Part shown: in pieces, positions 34,704 through 43,738 of the stretch
Numbering within the stretch: position 1 is the first letter of the stretch
Layout: each line of letters starts with the position of its first letter
Source: Paenibacillus terricola
GTDB taxonomy: Bacteria > Bacillota > Bacilli > Paenibacillales > Paenibacillaceae
Length of the DNA stretch: 64,000 nucleotides
Assembly (NCBI RefSeq): GCF_014779765.1
Contig: NZ_JACXZA010000007.1
Coordinates: 62,001-126,000, forward strand
Direction: 5' to 3'
Notes under the pieces: model-generated
Told to the model about the DNA's origin: nothing
Seen by the model: only the letters and a program-made list of their open reading frames with translations
Databases searched by the model: none
Program-made: the position numbers and the translations under genes

Positions 34704-35708
34704 TTACTTCTTCAACAACAAATACAAGAAATACGGTGCTCCGATGAAGGAGACTATGATACCGGCCGGTAGGCCGCTCGGGTCAAGGATATTGCGGCCG
34801 ATCGTATCGGCGAACAGCAGCAGCCAGCCGCCCATCAGAATAGCAACCGGGATATGCAGCTGGTGCCGCGCCCCAACGACCGCCTTCGCGATATGCGGCG
34901 CCATCAGACCGATGAAGGCGACACCGCCCGTAACCGATACGGCAGCTGCCGCCAGTGCAACCGCAACGACGAGCATAACGCCGCGTTCACGGCCGACCGC
35001 TACGCCGGAACCAATCGCACTCCCCTCATTGAGTGCCAGCAGGTTCAATGCACTAGCCCGATACATAGTGTAAGGGATGAGTACGACAAGCCATGGGATA
35101 ATTGCCCAGATAAATGGCCAGTCCGTACCCCAGATGTTGCCCGCGAGCCATTTTGCAATAAAATCGACCTTAACCGGTTCCGCCGACTGAATAATGACAA
35201 TCATTGCGCCGGACAAGGCAAGCGAGAAACCAACGCCAACAAGTATGAGCTTAATCGGATTGAGCCCCTCGTTCTTGCTATACGAGAAAGCATAAATCAG
35301 CGCCGCCGTCGCCAATGCACCTAAGAAAGCAACAAGCGGCAGCATATAGACGAACGAGCCAGGCTCGATCGGGAAGTACAAGAAGAAAACAGAGATCGCA
35401 ATGCCTGCGCCGGAGTTAATCCCAATGATACCCGGGTCAGCCAGATCATTGCGCGTAATGCTTTGCAGAATCGTGCCGGACAGTGCCAACGCCATACCGG
35501 ACAACAGTGTAATGAGTATACGAGGCAGTCGGAGCGAGAAGAGAACGAACTCCTCCTTGAACGTGCCTTGACCGAACAATGTTGGAAGGAGTCGGTCGAA
35601 CGACAGCGATGCTGCACCAAGGCCCATGCTGACGACGATCGTGGCTGCAATAAGCGCCAGCAGCGAGGCGACGACAATTCGTTGTTTGCGAACAGCTGGT
35701 ACCATCAT
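34704..35708 (-). CDS. Iron-siderophore ABC permease, FecCD family (second permease)
   Basis: A 334-residue permease with about nine to ten membrane segments and FecCD blocks: LRLPRILITLLSGMALALSG, NDLADPGIIGINSGAG and GLMAPHIAKAVVG. The start ATG at 35708 overlaps the TGA of the preceding permease (ATGA), which implies translational coupling. It forms the channel with that permease. No ATPase gene is in this unit; Bacillales often share one siderophore ATPase between importers. Confidence 0.93.
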   Translation of the reverse strand: MMVPAVRKQRIVVASLLALIAATIVVSMGLGAASLSFDRLLPTLFGQGTFKEEFVLFSLRLPRILITLLSGMALALSGTILQSITRNDLADPGIIGINSGAGIAISVFFLYFPIEPGSFVYMLPLVAFLGALATAALIYAFSYSKNEGLNPIKLILVGVGFSLALSGAMIVIIQSAEPVKVDFIAKWLAGNIWGTDWPFIWAIIPWLVVLIPYTMYRASALNLLALNEGSAIGSGVAVGRERGVMLVVAVALAAAAVSVTGGVAFIGLMAPHIAKAVVGARHQLHIPVAILMGGWLLLFADTIGRNILDPSGLPAGIIVSFIGAPYFLYLLLKK

Positions 35709-36715
35709 GATATGGACTTGACTCCTTTGCGCACGATGAACAGGAAGAACGGCAATCCCAACACCGCAATAATGGCGACGACAGGCGTCTCGTATGGTGC
35801 ATGAATAGTACGCCCAAGCGTATCCGCCAGCAGCATGAAGATCGCTCCCCAAATCGCCGACATCGGAATGATAACCCGGTAATCAATCCCGAACATCGCA
35901 CGCACGATGTGCGGAATCATCAGCCCGATGAACGCCATGTTACCGACCAGCGCAACAGCAGCGCCTGCAAGCAGCGTAATGACAATGTGTAGAATAATCT
36001 TCACATACTTCATCCGCAAGCCAAGACCGATAGCCGCTTCCTCATTCAGGCTCAGAATGGTCAACTGACGCGAGAAGAAGATTGCGACGATAATGCCCAC
36101 GATGATACACGGGGCGATGATTTGAATCTGGCCCCAAGTCGTACCAATCAGACCGCCCGCCGTCCACATCGTCACATTCTTGGACACTTTGAACAGCAGA
36201 CCGATCCCATCGGCAAAAGCATACAGAAACGCAGACACAGCCGAGCCTGCAAGCAGCAACCGCAGCGGCGACAACGCACCTTTCTTCAGGGCGCTAACGC
36301 CAAGCACCATCAGCGTGCCTAAGCCGGCGCCGATGAAGCAAGCGACCATAATGCCATAGAAGTTAACCCCTGGCAGCAGCGCGACCGTGAAAGCAAGCGC
36401 AGCATTCGCGCCGGCCGTCAGGCCGAGCAAGCCTGGATCGGCGAGCGGGTTGCGCGTCAATCCTTGCATAATGGCGCCCGAGACGCCTAGAGCAGATCCA
36501 ACTAGCATTGCAGCAACCTCGCGTGGAATGCGAAGTTCGCGGAGCTTCGTGATATCGTCATTGGTTACATGCGAGGTCAGCGCCAGCCAGACGTCTCTGC
36601 CGCTAATATCCGCCGCTCCGAAGAGCAGAGAAATCGCGAACATGACGACCAGCGCGAAGGGTCCCGCAATGATTTTGACACCCATATATTTAGTACGCGT
36701 ACGATTCATAGTCAT
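35705..36715 (-). CDS. Iron-siderophore ABC permease, FecCD family (first permease)
   Basis: A 336-residue permease with the FecCD blocks LRELRIPREVAAMLVGSALG, NPLADPGLLGLTAGAN and GLMIPHIVRAMFG. Second gene of the unit after the binding protein; the 220-base gap between them contains two hairpins (around 36780-36828 and 36885-36925) that may reduce read-through, so that the binding protein is made in excess. Confidence 0.93.
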   Translation of the reverse strand: MTMNRTRTKYMGVKIIAGPFALVVMFAISLLFGAADISGRDVWLALTSHVTNDDITKLRELRIPREVAAMLVGSALGVSGAIMQGLTRNPLADPGLLGLTAGANAALAFTVALLPGVNFYGIMVACFIGAGLGTLMVLGVSALKKGALSPLRLLLAGSAVSAFLYAFADGIGLLFKVSKNVTMWTAGGLIGTTWGQIQIIAPCIIVGIIVAIFFSRQLTILSLNEEAAIGLGLRMKYVKIILHIVITLLAGAAVALVGNMAFIGLMIPHIVRAMFGIDYRVIIPMSAIWGAIFMLLADTLGRTIHAPYETPVVAIIAVLGLPFFLFIVRKGVKSIS

Positions 36716-36935
36716 TGGCTCTCTTCATTCCCTAGTAGAATATGAGAAAACCCCTATCGAGGCTATTCACAGATGAGCGACCTACAGCTTTGCGGAGCAA
36801 AGCAGCTTCGTAAGCATGAGGTAGGTTTTATCGCCAATAAGAATTTGTTTATTCGAGAGACTCGATATCTTATAAATTCTTATGTGGTAAAGAGGAACCC
36901 GTCAATAGACGAGTCCTCTTCGTAACAGTCCTTAA

Positions 36936-37847
36936 CTATTGGCCAAGAAAGAATTTCGTGAACAGGTCCAGCTGATAATCAAGCGTCGACGCATCGTTGA
37001 AGTAGAATCCTTGCGCATCCACTTCAAGCACATGGTTGTTGCTTGCTGCTGGCGTATTCTTGTACGTATTCGTTTGCTGGAAAGAGGAATCGCCGTTTGC
37101 GTCTTTGCTGAAGATCACGTAGTCGCCCATGTAATCCGGAACCACTTCCGCGGACAGTTCGTACCAGCCAGCCTTCTCCGTCATTTCTTTGACTTTCTGC
37201 GGCATTGCGAGTCCCATTGCCTGATACAGAATTTCTGTACCACGGCCCCATGCGTCACCGAATACGTACAGGTTCTTGTCATAGTTCTCGATAACCGAAA
37301 CCGTCTTGTCCGCACCGATCTTCGCTTTGATCTCTTCGCCGGCCTTCGCTGCGCGTGCCTTGAAGTCGTCAACCCAAGCTTGTGCTTCCTTCTCTTTATT
37401 CAGCAGCTTGCCGATCTCGACGAACTGCGTCAAATAGTCAACCTTGTTGTACGTATATGCAACCGTTGGTGCAATCTCTTTCAGCTTATCGAGGTTCTTC
37501 GTGCTGTCGGAACCGATAATGAGGTCCGGCTTCAGCTCGATAATTTTCTCCAGATTGTCATCAGACACTTCAGCAACGTCTTTCAGCTGCTCCTCGAAGC
37601 GTGGATTCGACTTGGACCATGAGTCCACCCCAACCATATTAACGCCGAGCTGGATGACAGAACCGACATAAGAAGTCAATACGACAACACGCTGCGGGTG
37701 AGCTGGTACTACAACAGGACCCGACTCCGATTGATAAGTAATCGTTTCGCCGCTGCTCGCCTCCTCATTGGATTTGCCGCATGCACTAAGCGCCAGTGCG
37801 AGAATGAGAATGAGCGGAAGCAGCAATTTGGTGCGATTTTTAAACAT
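36936..37847 (-). CDS. Iron-siderophore binding lipoprotein
   Basis: A 303-residue lipoprotein, lipobox LSAC at residues 20-23, with the helical-backbone type III binding fold (ERIIELKPDLIIGSD-like block, here EKIIELKPDLIIGSD, and VAYTYNKVDYLTQF). It captures a ferric siderophore, probably catecholate or hydroxamate, and delivers it to the two permeases downstream. AAGGAGA lies nine bases from the ATG. A perfect Fur box lies 86 bases upstream, so the unit should be derepressed by iron shortage. Confidence 0.92.
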   Translation of the reverse strand: MFKNRTKLLLPLILILALALSACGKSNEEASSGETITYQSESGPVVVPAHPQRVVVLTSYVGSVIQLGVNMVGVDSWSKSNPRFEEQLKDVAEVSDDNLEKIIELKPDLIIGSDSTKNLDKLKEIAPTVAYTYNKVDYLTQFVEIGKLLNKEKEAQAWVDDFKARAAKAGEEIKAKIGADKTVSVIENYDKNLYVFGDAWGRGTEILYQAMGLAMPQKVKEMTEKAGWYELSAEVVPDYMGDYVIFSKDANGDSSFQQTNTYKNTPAASNNHVLEVDAQGFYFNDASTLDYQLDLFTKFFLGQ

Positions 37848-37932
37848 GTGATGATTTCTCCTTGTCTATATGAATGATAGTGGAATACGTAAGTAGTGGC
37901 GGATCTGAATATGTGATGTGATAATCACTTGA

Positions 37933-37947
37933 TGATAATGATTATCA
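37933..37947 (-). promoter_or_regulatory. Fur box
   Basis: TGATAATGATTATCA, a perfect 7-1-7 inverted repeat matching the Bacillus Fur consensus, upstream of the siderophore importer. Confidence 0.9.
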
Positions 37948-38038
37948 GTTGCAATTAAAATGCTAAACCAAGCACACCGGTTTGTCAACTTATTTCTCAT
38001 AAAACATTTGTAAGGCCGATAAACTGCCACGCCAAAAA

Positions 38039-38064
38039 GACCATTCTCCTTATGGAAAATGGCC
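38039..38064 (-). terminator. Terminator of the AAC(3)-family gene
   Basis: Minus-strand stem GGCCATTTTCC with GGAGAATGGTC (two wobbles), loop ATAA, followed by TTTTTGG. Confidence 0.75.
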
Positions 38065-38080
38065 CTTCTCAACCGTCATT

Positions 38081-38887
38081 CTATACGCGGTTATGCTCCA
38101 TCCACCCGACCGCCCAATCGACGAGCGACCGCTGACTCAGTAATCGAATATCGGCATTGCCGATTCGATGCACAACCGTACCCATCGCCTCGTCATACGC
38201 CTCGCCAAGCTGTACGAAATCGTCATCATTCACAGCCAGTGTCTCATACGTGACCCACTGTCGAACACCCTCGACTAGCATCGCGCTGCTTTCTTGGCTG
38301 AAGGTTTTGGACGCATAATTCGCCCTTGCTTCCGCAAGATGCAGCGAGGTGTTCTTGTCATAACCGACGCCGATGAGCAGCACCTTCCCGTCCAGATGAT
38401 ACACCTTATCGAGCGGTGAATCGTCCCCGACAATGTTGCACAGGTCATGCTCCTCGGTTATATACGCTGCATGCTTGCCAACCGCCGCTACCGATCGTGC
38501 TGGATGGTCGGAGCGACAGGCGCCCGGCCATGTACGAAGCATCTCGGCGACGACACCCATGCCGATGGCAGGCGTAACAGCCTTGTCATAGGCAGGCCAA
38601 TGCGCTCGAATAATAGGCCACCATTCCTGCGGCTCTTCCCAATGAACGCCCGACGCTGGGTCAAGGTTTTTCCACGTTTGCGCCGGCATCACGAGCGTTC
38701 CCTCCTCTCCCACAAGCGTCAACAGCGCGCGAATAACGGTCTCCGGCCCGCCTACAACGAAACCCAGCTTGCTCAGCGATGCATGGACGAACAACGTCTG
38801 GCCCTCTTTCACCCCACACTCCGCGAAGCGGTTAATCAAGTCTTCCAATGTCCATATTGCTCTTGTCTCTGCTGCCAGCGTCCTCAT
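38081..38887 (-). CDS. Aminoglycoside 3-N-acetyltransferase family protein
   Basis: A 268-residue protein of the AAC(3) family (YokD-like). Typical blocks are FVHASLSKLGFVVGGPETVI, LVMPAQTW, and the region LIGVGYDKNTSLHLAE with the conserved His. It would acetylate an aminoglycoside or another amine with acetyl-CoA. The ATG at 38887 is five bases after AAGGAGAG; the longer frame up to 39031 is leader, not protein. The leader carries a strong promoter and an intrinsic terminator before the start codon, so expression is probably controlled by attenuation. Confidence 0.88.
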   Translation of the reverse strand: MRTLAAETRAIWTLEDLINRFAECGVKEGQTLFVHASLSKLGFVVGGPETVIRALLTLVGEEGTLVMPAQTWKNLDPASGVHWEEPQEWWPIIRAHWPAYDKAVTPAIGMGVVAEMLRTWPGACRSDHPARSVAAVGKHAAYITEEHDLCNIVGDDSPLDKVYHLDGKVLLIGVGYDKNTSLHLAEARANYASKTFSQESSAMLVEGVRQWVTYETLAVNDDDFVQLGEAYDEAMGTVVHRIGNADIRLLSQRSLVDWAVGWMEHNRV

Positions 38888-38916
38888 CCAAATCTCTCCT
38901 TGTGGGCACAAAAATA

Positions 38917-38948
38917 AGACAACCCCGCTGTAATTAGCGGGGTTGTCT
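38917..38948 (-). terminator. Leader terminator (attenuator) before the AAC(3)-family gene
   Basis: A perfect 13-bp stem (38936-38948 with 38917-38929) with a 6-base loop, followed on the minus strand by TTATTTTTG, 30 bases before the start codon. No other gene on this strand needs it. A 5-bp hairpin CTAGT/ACTAG and a tiny frame ATG-CAT-CCC-TAG (38970 to 38959) precede it. Confidence 0.75.
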
Positions 38949-38992
38949 CTAGTGATAACTAGGGATGCATTGCCCTTAAGTTTATTTTCTAT

Positions 38993-39021
38993 ATTATACC
39001 AACTATTATAAGGTGCGACAA
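38993..39021 (-). promoter_or_regulatory. SigA promoter of the AAC(3)-family gene
   Basis: TTGTCG (39021-39016), 17 bases, TATAAT (38998-38993) preceded by TGG, an extended -10. Start point near 38986, giving a 100-base leader. Confidence 0.75.
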
Positions 39022-39113
39022 TCGTTTCCATATCTGATTATCCCCTATTGCTGGCCGTGCTCTTCTTCCTGTACACTCGGGATTGTAGGCATAGGCGAAG
39101 GAGATGGGCAGCT

Positions 39114-39746
39114 ATGATGAGCAGGAAAGGGCTTTATCGCAATTTCTTTCTGCATTCCGATATTGTTGTGATGGCGGGTGTGCTGCTCGTACTGGCAGTC
39201 GTCGTTAGCTATCGCGAGCTGACGTGGCTTAACATGGCTATATTCCTTATTGGCATGGCTGCATTCATGGTGAGCGAGTACATGACTCATCGATTTCTAT
39301 TCCATCTGAAAACCCCGAAAAACGCTCTTGCTTTAAAGTTTCTAAAGCGCTTACATTATGATCATCATACCCATCCGAATGACCTTAAGCTGCTGTTTCT
39401 GCCGGTCTGGTACAGCCTTCCGAATCTGGCCGTCTTCGCCGTCCTCTTCTTCCTCGTGACAGGCATGCTGAACGCGACGTTGGCCTTCGGAGCCGGGCTT
39501 GTGTGCATGCTGCTTATCTACGAATGGAAGCATTACATCGCCCATCGACCGATCCAGCCAACGACCAAGCTGGGGCGCTGGAACAAACGGATGCACCTGC
39601 TCCATCATTACAAGAACGAGAACTATTGGTACGGCGTCTCCACTCCGTTCGTCGACGTGCTGTTCGGCACGCTAAAGGATGAGAAAACAGTGCAGACAAG
39701 CGCCACGGTCAAAGATCTCGAGAAGCGTGGTCAAACGATGCACTAA
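39114..39746 (+). CDS. Sterol desaturase / fatty acid hydroxylase family membrane protein
   Basis: About 210 residues with membrane segments and the eight-histidine metal signature of the family: HRFLFH, HYDHHTH, HYIAHR and HLLHHYK. Members use a di-iron centre to hydroxylate or desaturate lipids such as fatty acids, sterols or carotenoids. The ATG at 39114 follows AAGGAGA by nine bases; the frame upstream to 39048 lacks a ribosome site. The lipid substrate is unknown. Divergent from the AAC(3) gene. Confidence 0.88.
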   Translation: MMSRKGLYRNFFLHSDIVVMAGVLLVLAVVVSYRELTWLNMAIFLIGMAAFMVSEYMTHRFLFHLKTPKNALALKFLKRLHYDHHTHPNDLKLLFLPVWYSLPNLAVFAVLFFLVTGMLNATLAFGAGLVCMLLIYEWKHYIAHRPIQPTTKLGRWNKRMHLLHHYKNENYWYGVSTPFVDVLFGTLKDEKTVQTSATVKDLEKRGQTMH

Positions 39747-39769
39747 GACGGTTTATTGGTATCAAATAA

Positions 39770-39804
39770 ACAGCCATCCGTGCATCCAAGCACGCGATGG
39801 CTGT
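39770..39804. terminator. Terminator between convergent genes
   Basis: ACAGCCATC..GTGC pairs with GCAC..GATGGCTGT around ATCCAA, followed by TGTTCTTT. Confidence 0.75.
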
Positions 39805-39834
39805 TGTTCTTTATGTCATGCCGGCCGACAGCCC

Positions 39835-40665
39835 TCACTTTAAACTGCGCAAGTACGCCGTTATTTCCTGCCTTCCGATATGGTCAGCCCAGCCAAGAGG
39901 CGTTCCGCCGAACAACTTATCCGGCGCGCAAGGATCCGATCCTGCTTCGACGAGCAGCCGGACGGCTTCGAGCGAGCCCGAATCGACGGCATGATGAAGC
40001 GCTGTCGCATGCGGGTGAAATGACGCAGGGCTGTACGCGTTCAGATCAACGCCGGCCGCAATCAACAGCGCAAGCGCAGGAGCGTTCCCATACAGCGCAG
40101 CCGCTGCAAGCGCATGCTGGCGCTCATTCGCATCCGCTTTCGCAATGAGCCGCTCGCATTCGTCGAGCGGCCCGATAGCAGCGGCTATGGGCAGCGTCAG
40201 CGCGGCACCGCGCGCGAGCAGTTGGCGGACCGCCGCCGTCTCGCGATGGGCGAGCGCGGGCAGCAGCGCAGCCTGCGGGTCGGCGTGCGCATCCAACAGT
40301 GCGCCGATCAGCTTGTGCTGCATCCCGCACTGCCGCGCTGCGCAGCCGGAGCTTACAAGCATGAGCGTGTAATCCAGTTGCTCCTGCAGGCTGTGCAACT
40401 GTTTCCGTTCTGCTGCGGCGATAATGAGTCGGATCATCTCGTCCGTGTTCGACGGCACATAACCGCAGCCACGGATCGGATTATGCGCTGTGAACCAGAG
40501 CAAATACGGTCGATGGAAGTAGCCTTCCTCGCCTGTATCAGCGCGTTCCTGCACAAGTGCAGGATGCTCGGCCAGCAACCGCTCCAATCGCGCAGCCTCT
40601 CCCCTATCTATCGCCTCTAGAGCCTGCCGGAATATCGGCGATGCCCCTAGTGATGGTTCATCCAT
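39835..40665 (-). CDS. Ankyrin-repeat protein
   Basis: A 276-residue cytoplasmic protein with ankyrin repeats over most of its length: AVRQLLARGAALTLPIAAAIG, LALLIAAGVDLNAYSPASF, TALHHAVDSGSLEAVRLLVEAG (shown in parts: ALHHAVDSGSLEAVRLL) and FGGTPLGWADHIGRQE. These make a protein-binding surface; partner unknown. GGGAGGGAG precedes the ATG. It stands alone. Base composition is visibly GC-rich in the middle, which also creates long shadow frames. Confidence 0.85.
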   Translation of the reverse strand: MDEPSLGASPIFRQALEAIDRGEAARLERLLAEHPALVQERADTGEEGYFHRPYLLWFTAHNPIRGCGYVPSNTDEMIRLIIAAAERKQLHSLQEQLDYTLMLVSSGCAARQCGMQHKLIGALLDAHADPQAALLPALAHRETAAVRQLLARGAALTLPIAAAIGPLDECERLIAKADANERQHALAAAALYGNAPALALLIAAGVDLNAYSPASFHPHATALHHAVDSGSLEAVRLLVEAGSDPCAPDKLFGGTPLGWADHIGRQEITAYLRSLK

Positions 40666-40907
40666 GTAGCTCCCTCCCGATGTAAATGACTCCCCTTATC
40701 GCGTTTCGACGATGGCGAACGACGCGCAACGCATCCAAATTCGCTCATCTTGCGTTCCGCCTACTCGACATTCCCTTGTCCTTATACGATATCACAGCCT
40801 TGGCCGACCCGAATAAAGACTCTCAAAATTATCCTAATGAATCACAACCAAGTTGCCGATAAATGCCCTAGTATGTTTTTTCTAATAATTAGAAAAGGAG
40901 CTTGTAA

Positions 40908-42404
40908 ATGAACAAGAAATTATCGAAATTGTTACTCCTCCCGCTCGGGGTAAGCCTCCTCTTACCAGGAGCTATCGCCAGCGCCGATGCAACCAAGACC
41001 ACAGCAAATTTTCAGGATCTAGCGGGAATCGACGCCGCGCTCAAAGCCAAAATCGATGCGCTGCTGTCCAAAGGTGTATTCGATGGCGTCAGCAACGATA
41101 ACTTCGGCATCGATCAGAATATGACGCGGGCCCAATTCGCCAAGGTCCTTACGCTTATTTATGGCGTTAACATCGACTCCTCCGTTAAGTCCTCCAGCTT
41201 TGCGGATGTTGGCACCGGCCCTAACACGAGCGGATGGGCAATCCCTTACATTGAAGCAGCCAAGAAGGCTGGCCTTCTCAACGGAAGAACCGATGGCACA
41301 TTCGATCCAGGCAATACTGTAACGATGGGCGAATTCGCTGTAGGCTTACTCAGAGGACTAGGCGAAAAACCAGACATCTCCGGTACTCCATGGTACGCCG
41401 ATGCCGTTAAACAAGCGATTGAGCAGAAGCTCATTCCTTCAGACGCGACAGGCAAACAAAAAGCCACTCGCGCTGACCTTGTAAGCGGTGCGTTCAGCGG
41501 TAATCAGGCCTACGAGGAGAAGAAGAAACAAGAAGAAGAACAGAATAACGGCAAAGACGACGATTCGAAGGAACCTCAAAATAATAACAACAATAACAAC
41601 AACTCGTCTACTCCGTCGGACACGACGGCACCAACGATTACGGGCGCTACCATTAACGACGTAAACGTCAAGCTAAACGGTGTGGACGGAACAGTCGGCC
41701 TCAGGAGCAGTGAATCTCTCAACAAAGGAACGATTACCGTAAGTGAAGCCTCCACGTTGACCGTAACTGCAGTGGAAGGCATTACACTGACTGACTATGC
41801 GGCATTGTCGACTTCACAGACACTGGTTGCCGGAGAGAATAAATTCAATCTGATCGAAAAGCTGGGTACATTGGATCATGGTGGAAATGGTATATCGATG
41901 GCTCTGTTGAACAGTTTGGATAAAAATCAAGACGGTTTCGTCATCAGCGGCACGCTGCGCGATAGTGCAGGTAACTCCACTAATGTTACATTAACGATCA
42001 AAGCAGACGATGCGAAGCCAAACCTGACTGCAGCAACGATTAACGGCAGCCCTGTAACGATCAACAATAACACGGGCAGTTTCACGCTCGGAGCGGATGC
42101 TTACCTGAAGACTGGCACGATCACAGCTGACGAGAACGCTGCATTCAAGGTGACTGGCATTAAAGGAATTGTCGACCTGACGGCTTACCCAGCACTTACC
42201 TACTCGAAGGATCTGAGAGCTGGAACGGCAGAAACCTTGAACTTGGCAACTTTCCTTGGCAGTGCAGATGCACAAGGTGACGGTCTGTCCGTCAGCCAAC
42301 TGAAGGTACTGACTGGCGCAGCGAATTCGCTCACTCTTACAGGTACATTGACAGATGAGGCAGGCAACGTCAGAGAAGTTTCGCTCACGCTTACGCTGGG
42401 TTAA
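40908..42404 (+). CDS. S-layer homology (SLH) domain surface protein
   Basis: A 498-residue exported protein. After a signal peptide ending near IASADA come three SLH motifs: one with ALLSKGVFDGVSNDNFG and MTRAQFAKVL, one with AAKKAGLLNGRTDGTFDPG, and a weaker third near WYADAVKQAIEQKLI. These hold it to cell-wall polysaccharide. A charged Glu/Lys/Asn linker leads to two similar C-terminal repeats of about 110 residues (TAPTITGATINDVNV... and AKPNLTAATINGSPV..., each ending in LTGTL or ISGTL with DEAGN/DSAGN). Function of these repeats is unknown. AAAAGGAG precedes the ATG. Confidence 0.88.
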   Translation: MNKKLSKLLLLPLGVSLLLPGAIASADATKTTANFQDLAGIDAALKAKIDALLSKGVFDGVSNDNFGIDQNMTRAQFAKVLTLIYGVNIDSSVKSSSFADVGTGPNTSGWAIPYIEAAKKAGLLNGRTDGTFDPGNTVTMGEFAVGLLRGLGEKPDISGTPWYADAVKQAIEQKLIPSDATGKQKATRADLVSGAFSGNQAYEEKKKQEEEQNNGKDDDSKEPQNNNNNNNNSSTPSDTTAPTITGATINDVNVKLNGVDGTVGLRSSESLNKGTITVSEASTLTVTAVEGITLTDYAALSTSQTLVAGENKFNLIEKLGTLDHGGNGISMALLNSLDKNQDGFVISGTLRDSAGNSTNVTLTIKADDAKPNLTAATINGSPVTINNNTGSFTLGADAYLKTGTITADENAAFKVTGIKGIVDLTAYPALTYSKDLRAGTAETLNLATFLGSADAQGDGLSVSQLKVLTGAANSLTLTGTLTDEAGNVREVSLTLTLG

Positions 42405-42425
42405 TGGACTAATTCTTAATACCAC

Positions 42426-42455
42426 GAGAGGGATCCGTCAGGATCTCTCTTTTTA
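42426..42455 (+). terminator. Terminator of the SLH gene
   Basis: GAGAGGGATCC pairs with GGATCTCTC around GTCA, followed by TTTTTATT. Confidence 0.75.
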
Positions 42456-42502
42456 TTAGCTCCATCCGACATTCCTTCCACCTTGCCCACTTCCCTCTAC
42501 GC

Positions 42503-42543
42503 AAAAAAAAGCAGCCGCCGTCGCTTTCGCGACAACTGCTGCT
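42503..42543 (-). terminator. Terminator of aroC
   Basis: Minus-strand stem GCAGCAGTTGTCGC with GCGACGGCGGCTGC (few mismatches), loop GAAA, followed by TTTTTTTT. Confidence 0.8.
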
Positions 42544-42557
42544 CCTTGTCCAACAAA

Positions 42558-43613
42558 TTACGCGTGCAATGACGCTTGACGCTTGTAGTGATCCTCGAGC
42601 ACGAGGCAAGCCATCGCTTCGATAACAGGCACGATGCGCGGGCAGATTGATGGGTCATGACGGCCTTCCGTCACGATTGGTTTCTCTTCGCCGTTAACGT
42701 CGATCGTCTTCTGCGGAACCGAGATCGAGGAAGTTGGCTTCACTGCAACACGGAAGACGATTTCTTCGCCCGTGCTAATACCGCCCAAGATACCGCCAGC
42801 ATTGTTCGTAACGAAGCCGTCTTTGTTCATATGATCATTGTGCTCGCTGCCGAGCATACGCGCTGCCGCGAAGCCTGCGCCGAACTCGATGCCCTTCACG
42901 GCGCCGATCGACAGCATGGCCTTCGCCAAGTCCGCGTCGATCTTATCGAATACCGGTTCGCCAAGGCCTGGCTGCACGCCGCGAATACGGCATTCCACGA
43001 CACCGCCGCAGCTGTTGCCTTCCTTCGCCAGTCCTTCGATGAGCTTAACCATCTTCTCAGCAGCAACTGGATCGCAAGCGCGTACCGCGTTTTTCTCGAT
43101 AGCATCCTCCGAGTACGTCTCGCATTGAATGCCGCCGATCTCCTTCGTGTAAGCCACGATGCTGACGCCGCGCTGCTCCAGCGATTTACGTGCAATCGCA
43201 CCTGCCGCTACGCGGCCAGCTGTCTCCCGACCCGATGCACGACCGCTGCCGCGGTGATCGCGGATGCCGTACTTCTTCAGGTACGTATAGTCTGCATGAC
43301 CCGGACGGAACAGATTCTGGATGTCGCTGTACGCTTCGGATTTCATATCATGGTTGTACAGGACGACCATCATCGGCGTTCCCGTTGCCTTGCCCTCGAA
43401 GATACCGGATACGATGTGCACCTTGTCCGATTCCTTGCGCGGCGTCGTAACCGACGATTGACCTGGCTTGCGGCGGTCCATCTGTACTTGAATTTCTGCT
43501 TCGCTAATTTCAAGACCTGGCGTGATGCCATCGATAATAACGCCTACCGCTTCGCCGTGCGATTCGCCGAACGTTGTAATTTTGAAAGCTTCACCAAACG
43601 TGCTACCTGGCAT
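42558..43613 (-). CDS. aroC: Chorismate synthase
   Basis: A 351-residue enzyme of the last shared step to aromatic amino acids: 5-enolpyruvylshikimate-3-phosphate to chorismate with reduced FMN as cofactor. All family signatures are visible: GESHG at the N-terminus, RPGHADYTY, GSGRASGRETAGRVAAGA, and DPSICPRIVPVIEAM near the C-terminus. The ATG at 43613 is eight bases from GGAGGG; a TTG at 43619 is too close to it. It is not next to other aro genes here. The divergent LysR regulator may control it. Confidence 0.96.
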   Translation of the reverse strand: MPGSTFGEAFKITTFGESHGEAVGVIIDGITPGLEISEAEIQVQMDRRKPGQSSVTTPRKESDKVHIVSGIFEGKATGTPMMVVLYNHDMKSEAYSDIQNLFRPGHADYTYLKKYGIRDHRGSGRASGRETAGRVAAGAIARKSLEQRGVSIVAYTKEIGGIQCETYSEDAIEKNAVRACDPVAAEKMVKLIEGLAKEGNSCGGVVECRIRGVQPGLGEPVFDKIDADLAKAMLSIGAVKGIEFGAGFAAARMLGSEHNDHMNKDGFVTNNAGGILGGISTGEEIVFRVAVKPTSSISVPQKTIDVNGEEKPIVTEGRHDPSICPRIVPVIEAMACLVLEDHYKRQASLHA

Positions 43614-43738
43614 ATGCAATACCCTCCATCATGCTGAACGTTGTATTTTCCTCTATATTCAGTATAATCGCATTAGTGAAATTAATGAAATCATCATTTC
43701 GAACACCAGCCATAGAGGTGATCTATATCAAATCGATA

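Noticed and set aside
39048-39113. N-terminal extension of the fatty-acid-hydroxylase-type protein
   Set aside because: The extension is Arg-rich, has no ribosome site, and the internal ATG at 39114 has a good one.
42657-43637. 326-codon frame opposite aroC
   Set aside because: Fully inside chorismate synthase on the other strand, His/Arg/Ala-rich shadow composition, no recognisable motifs.
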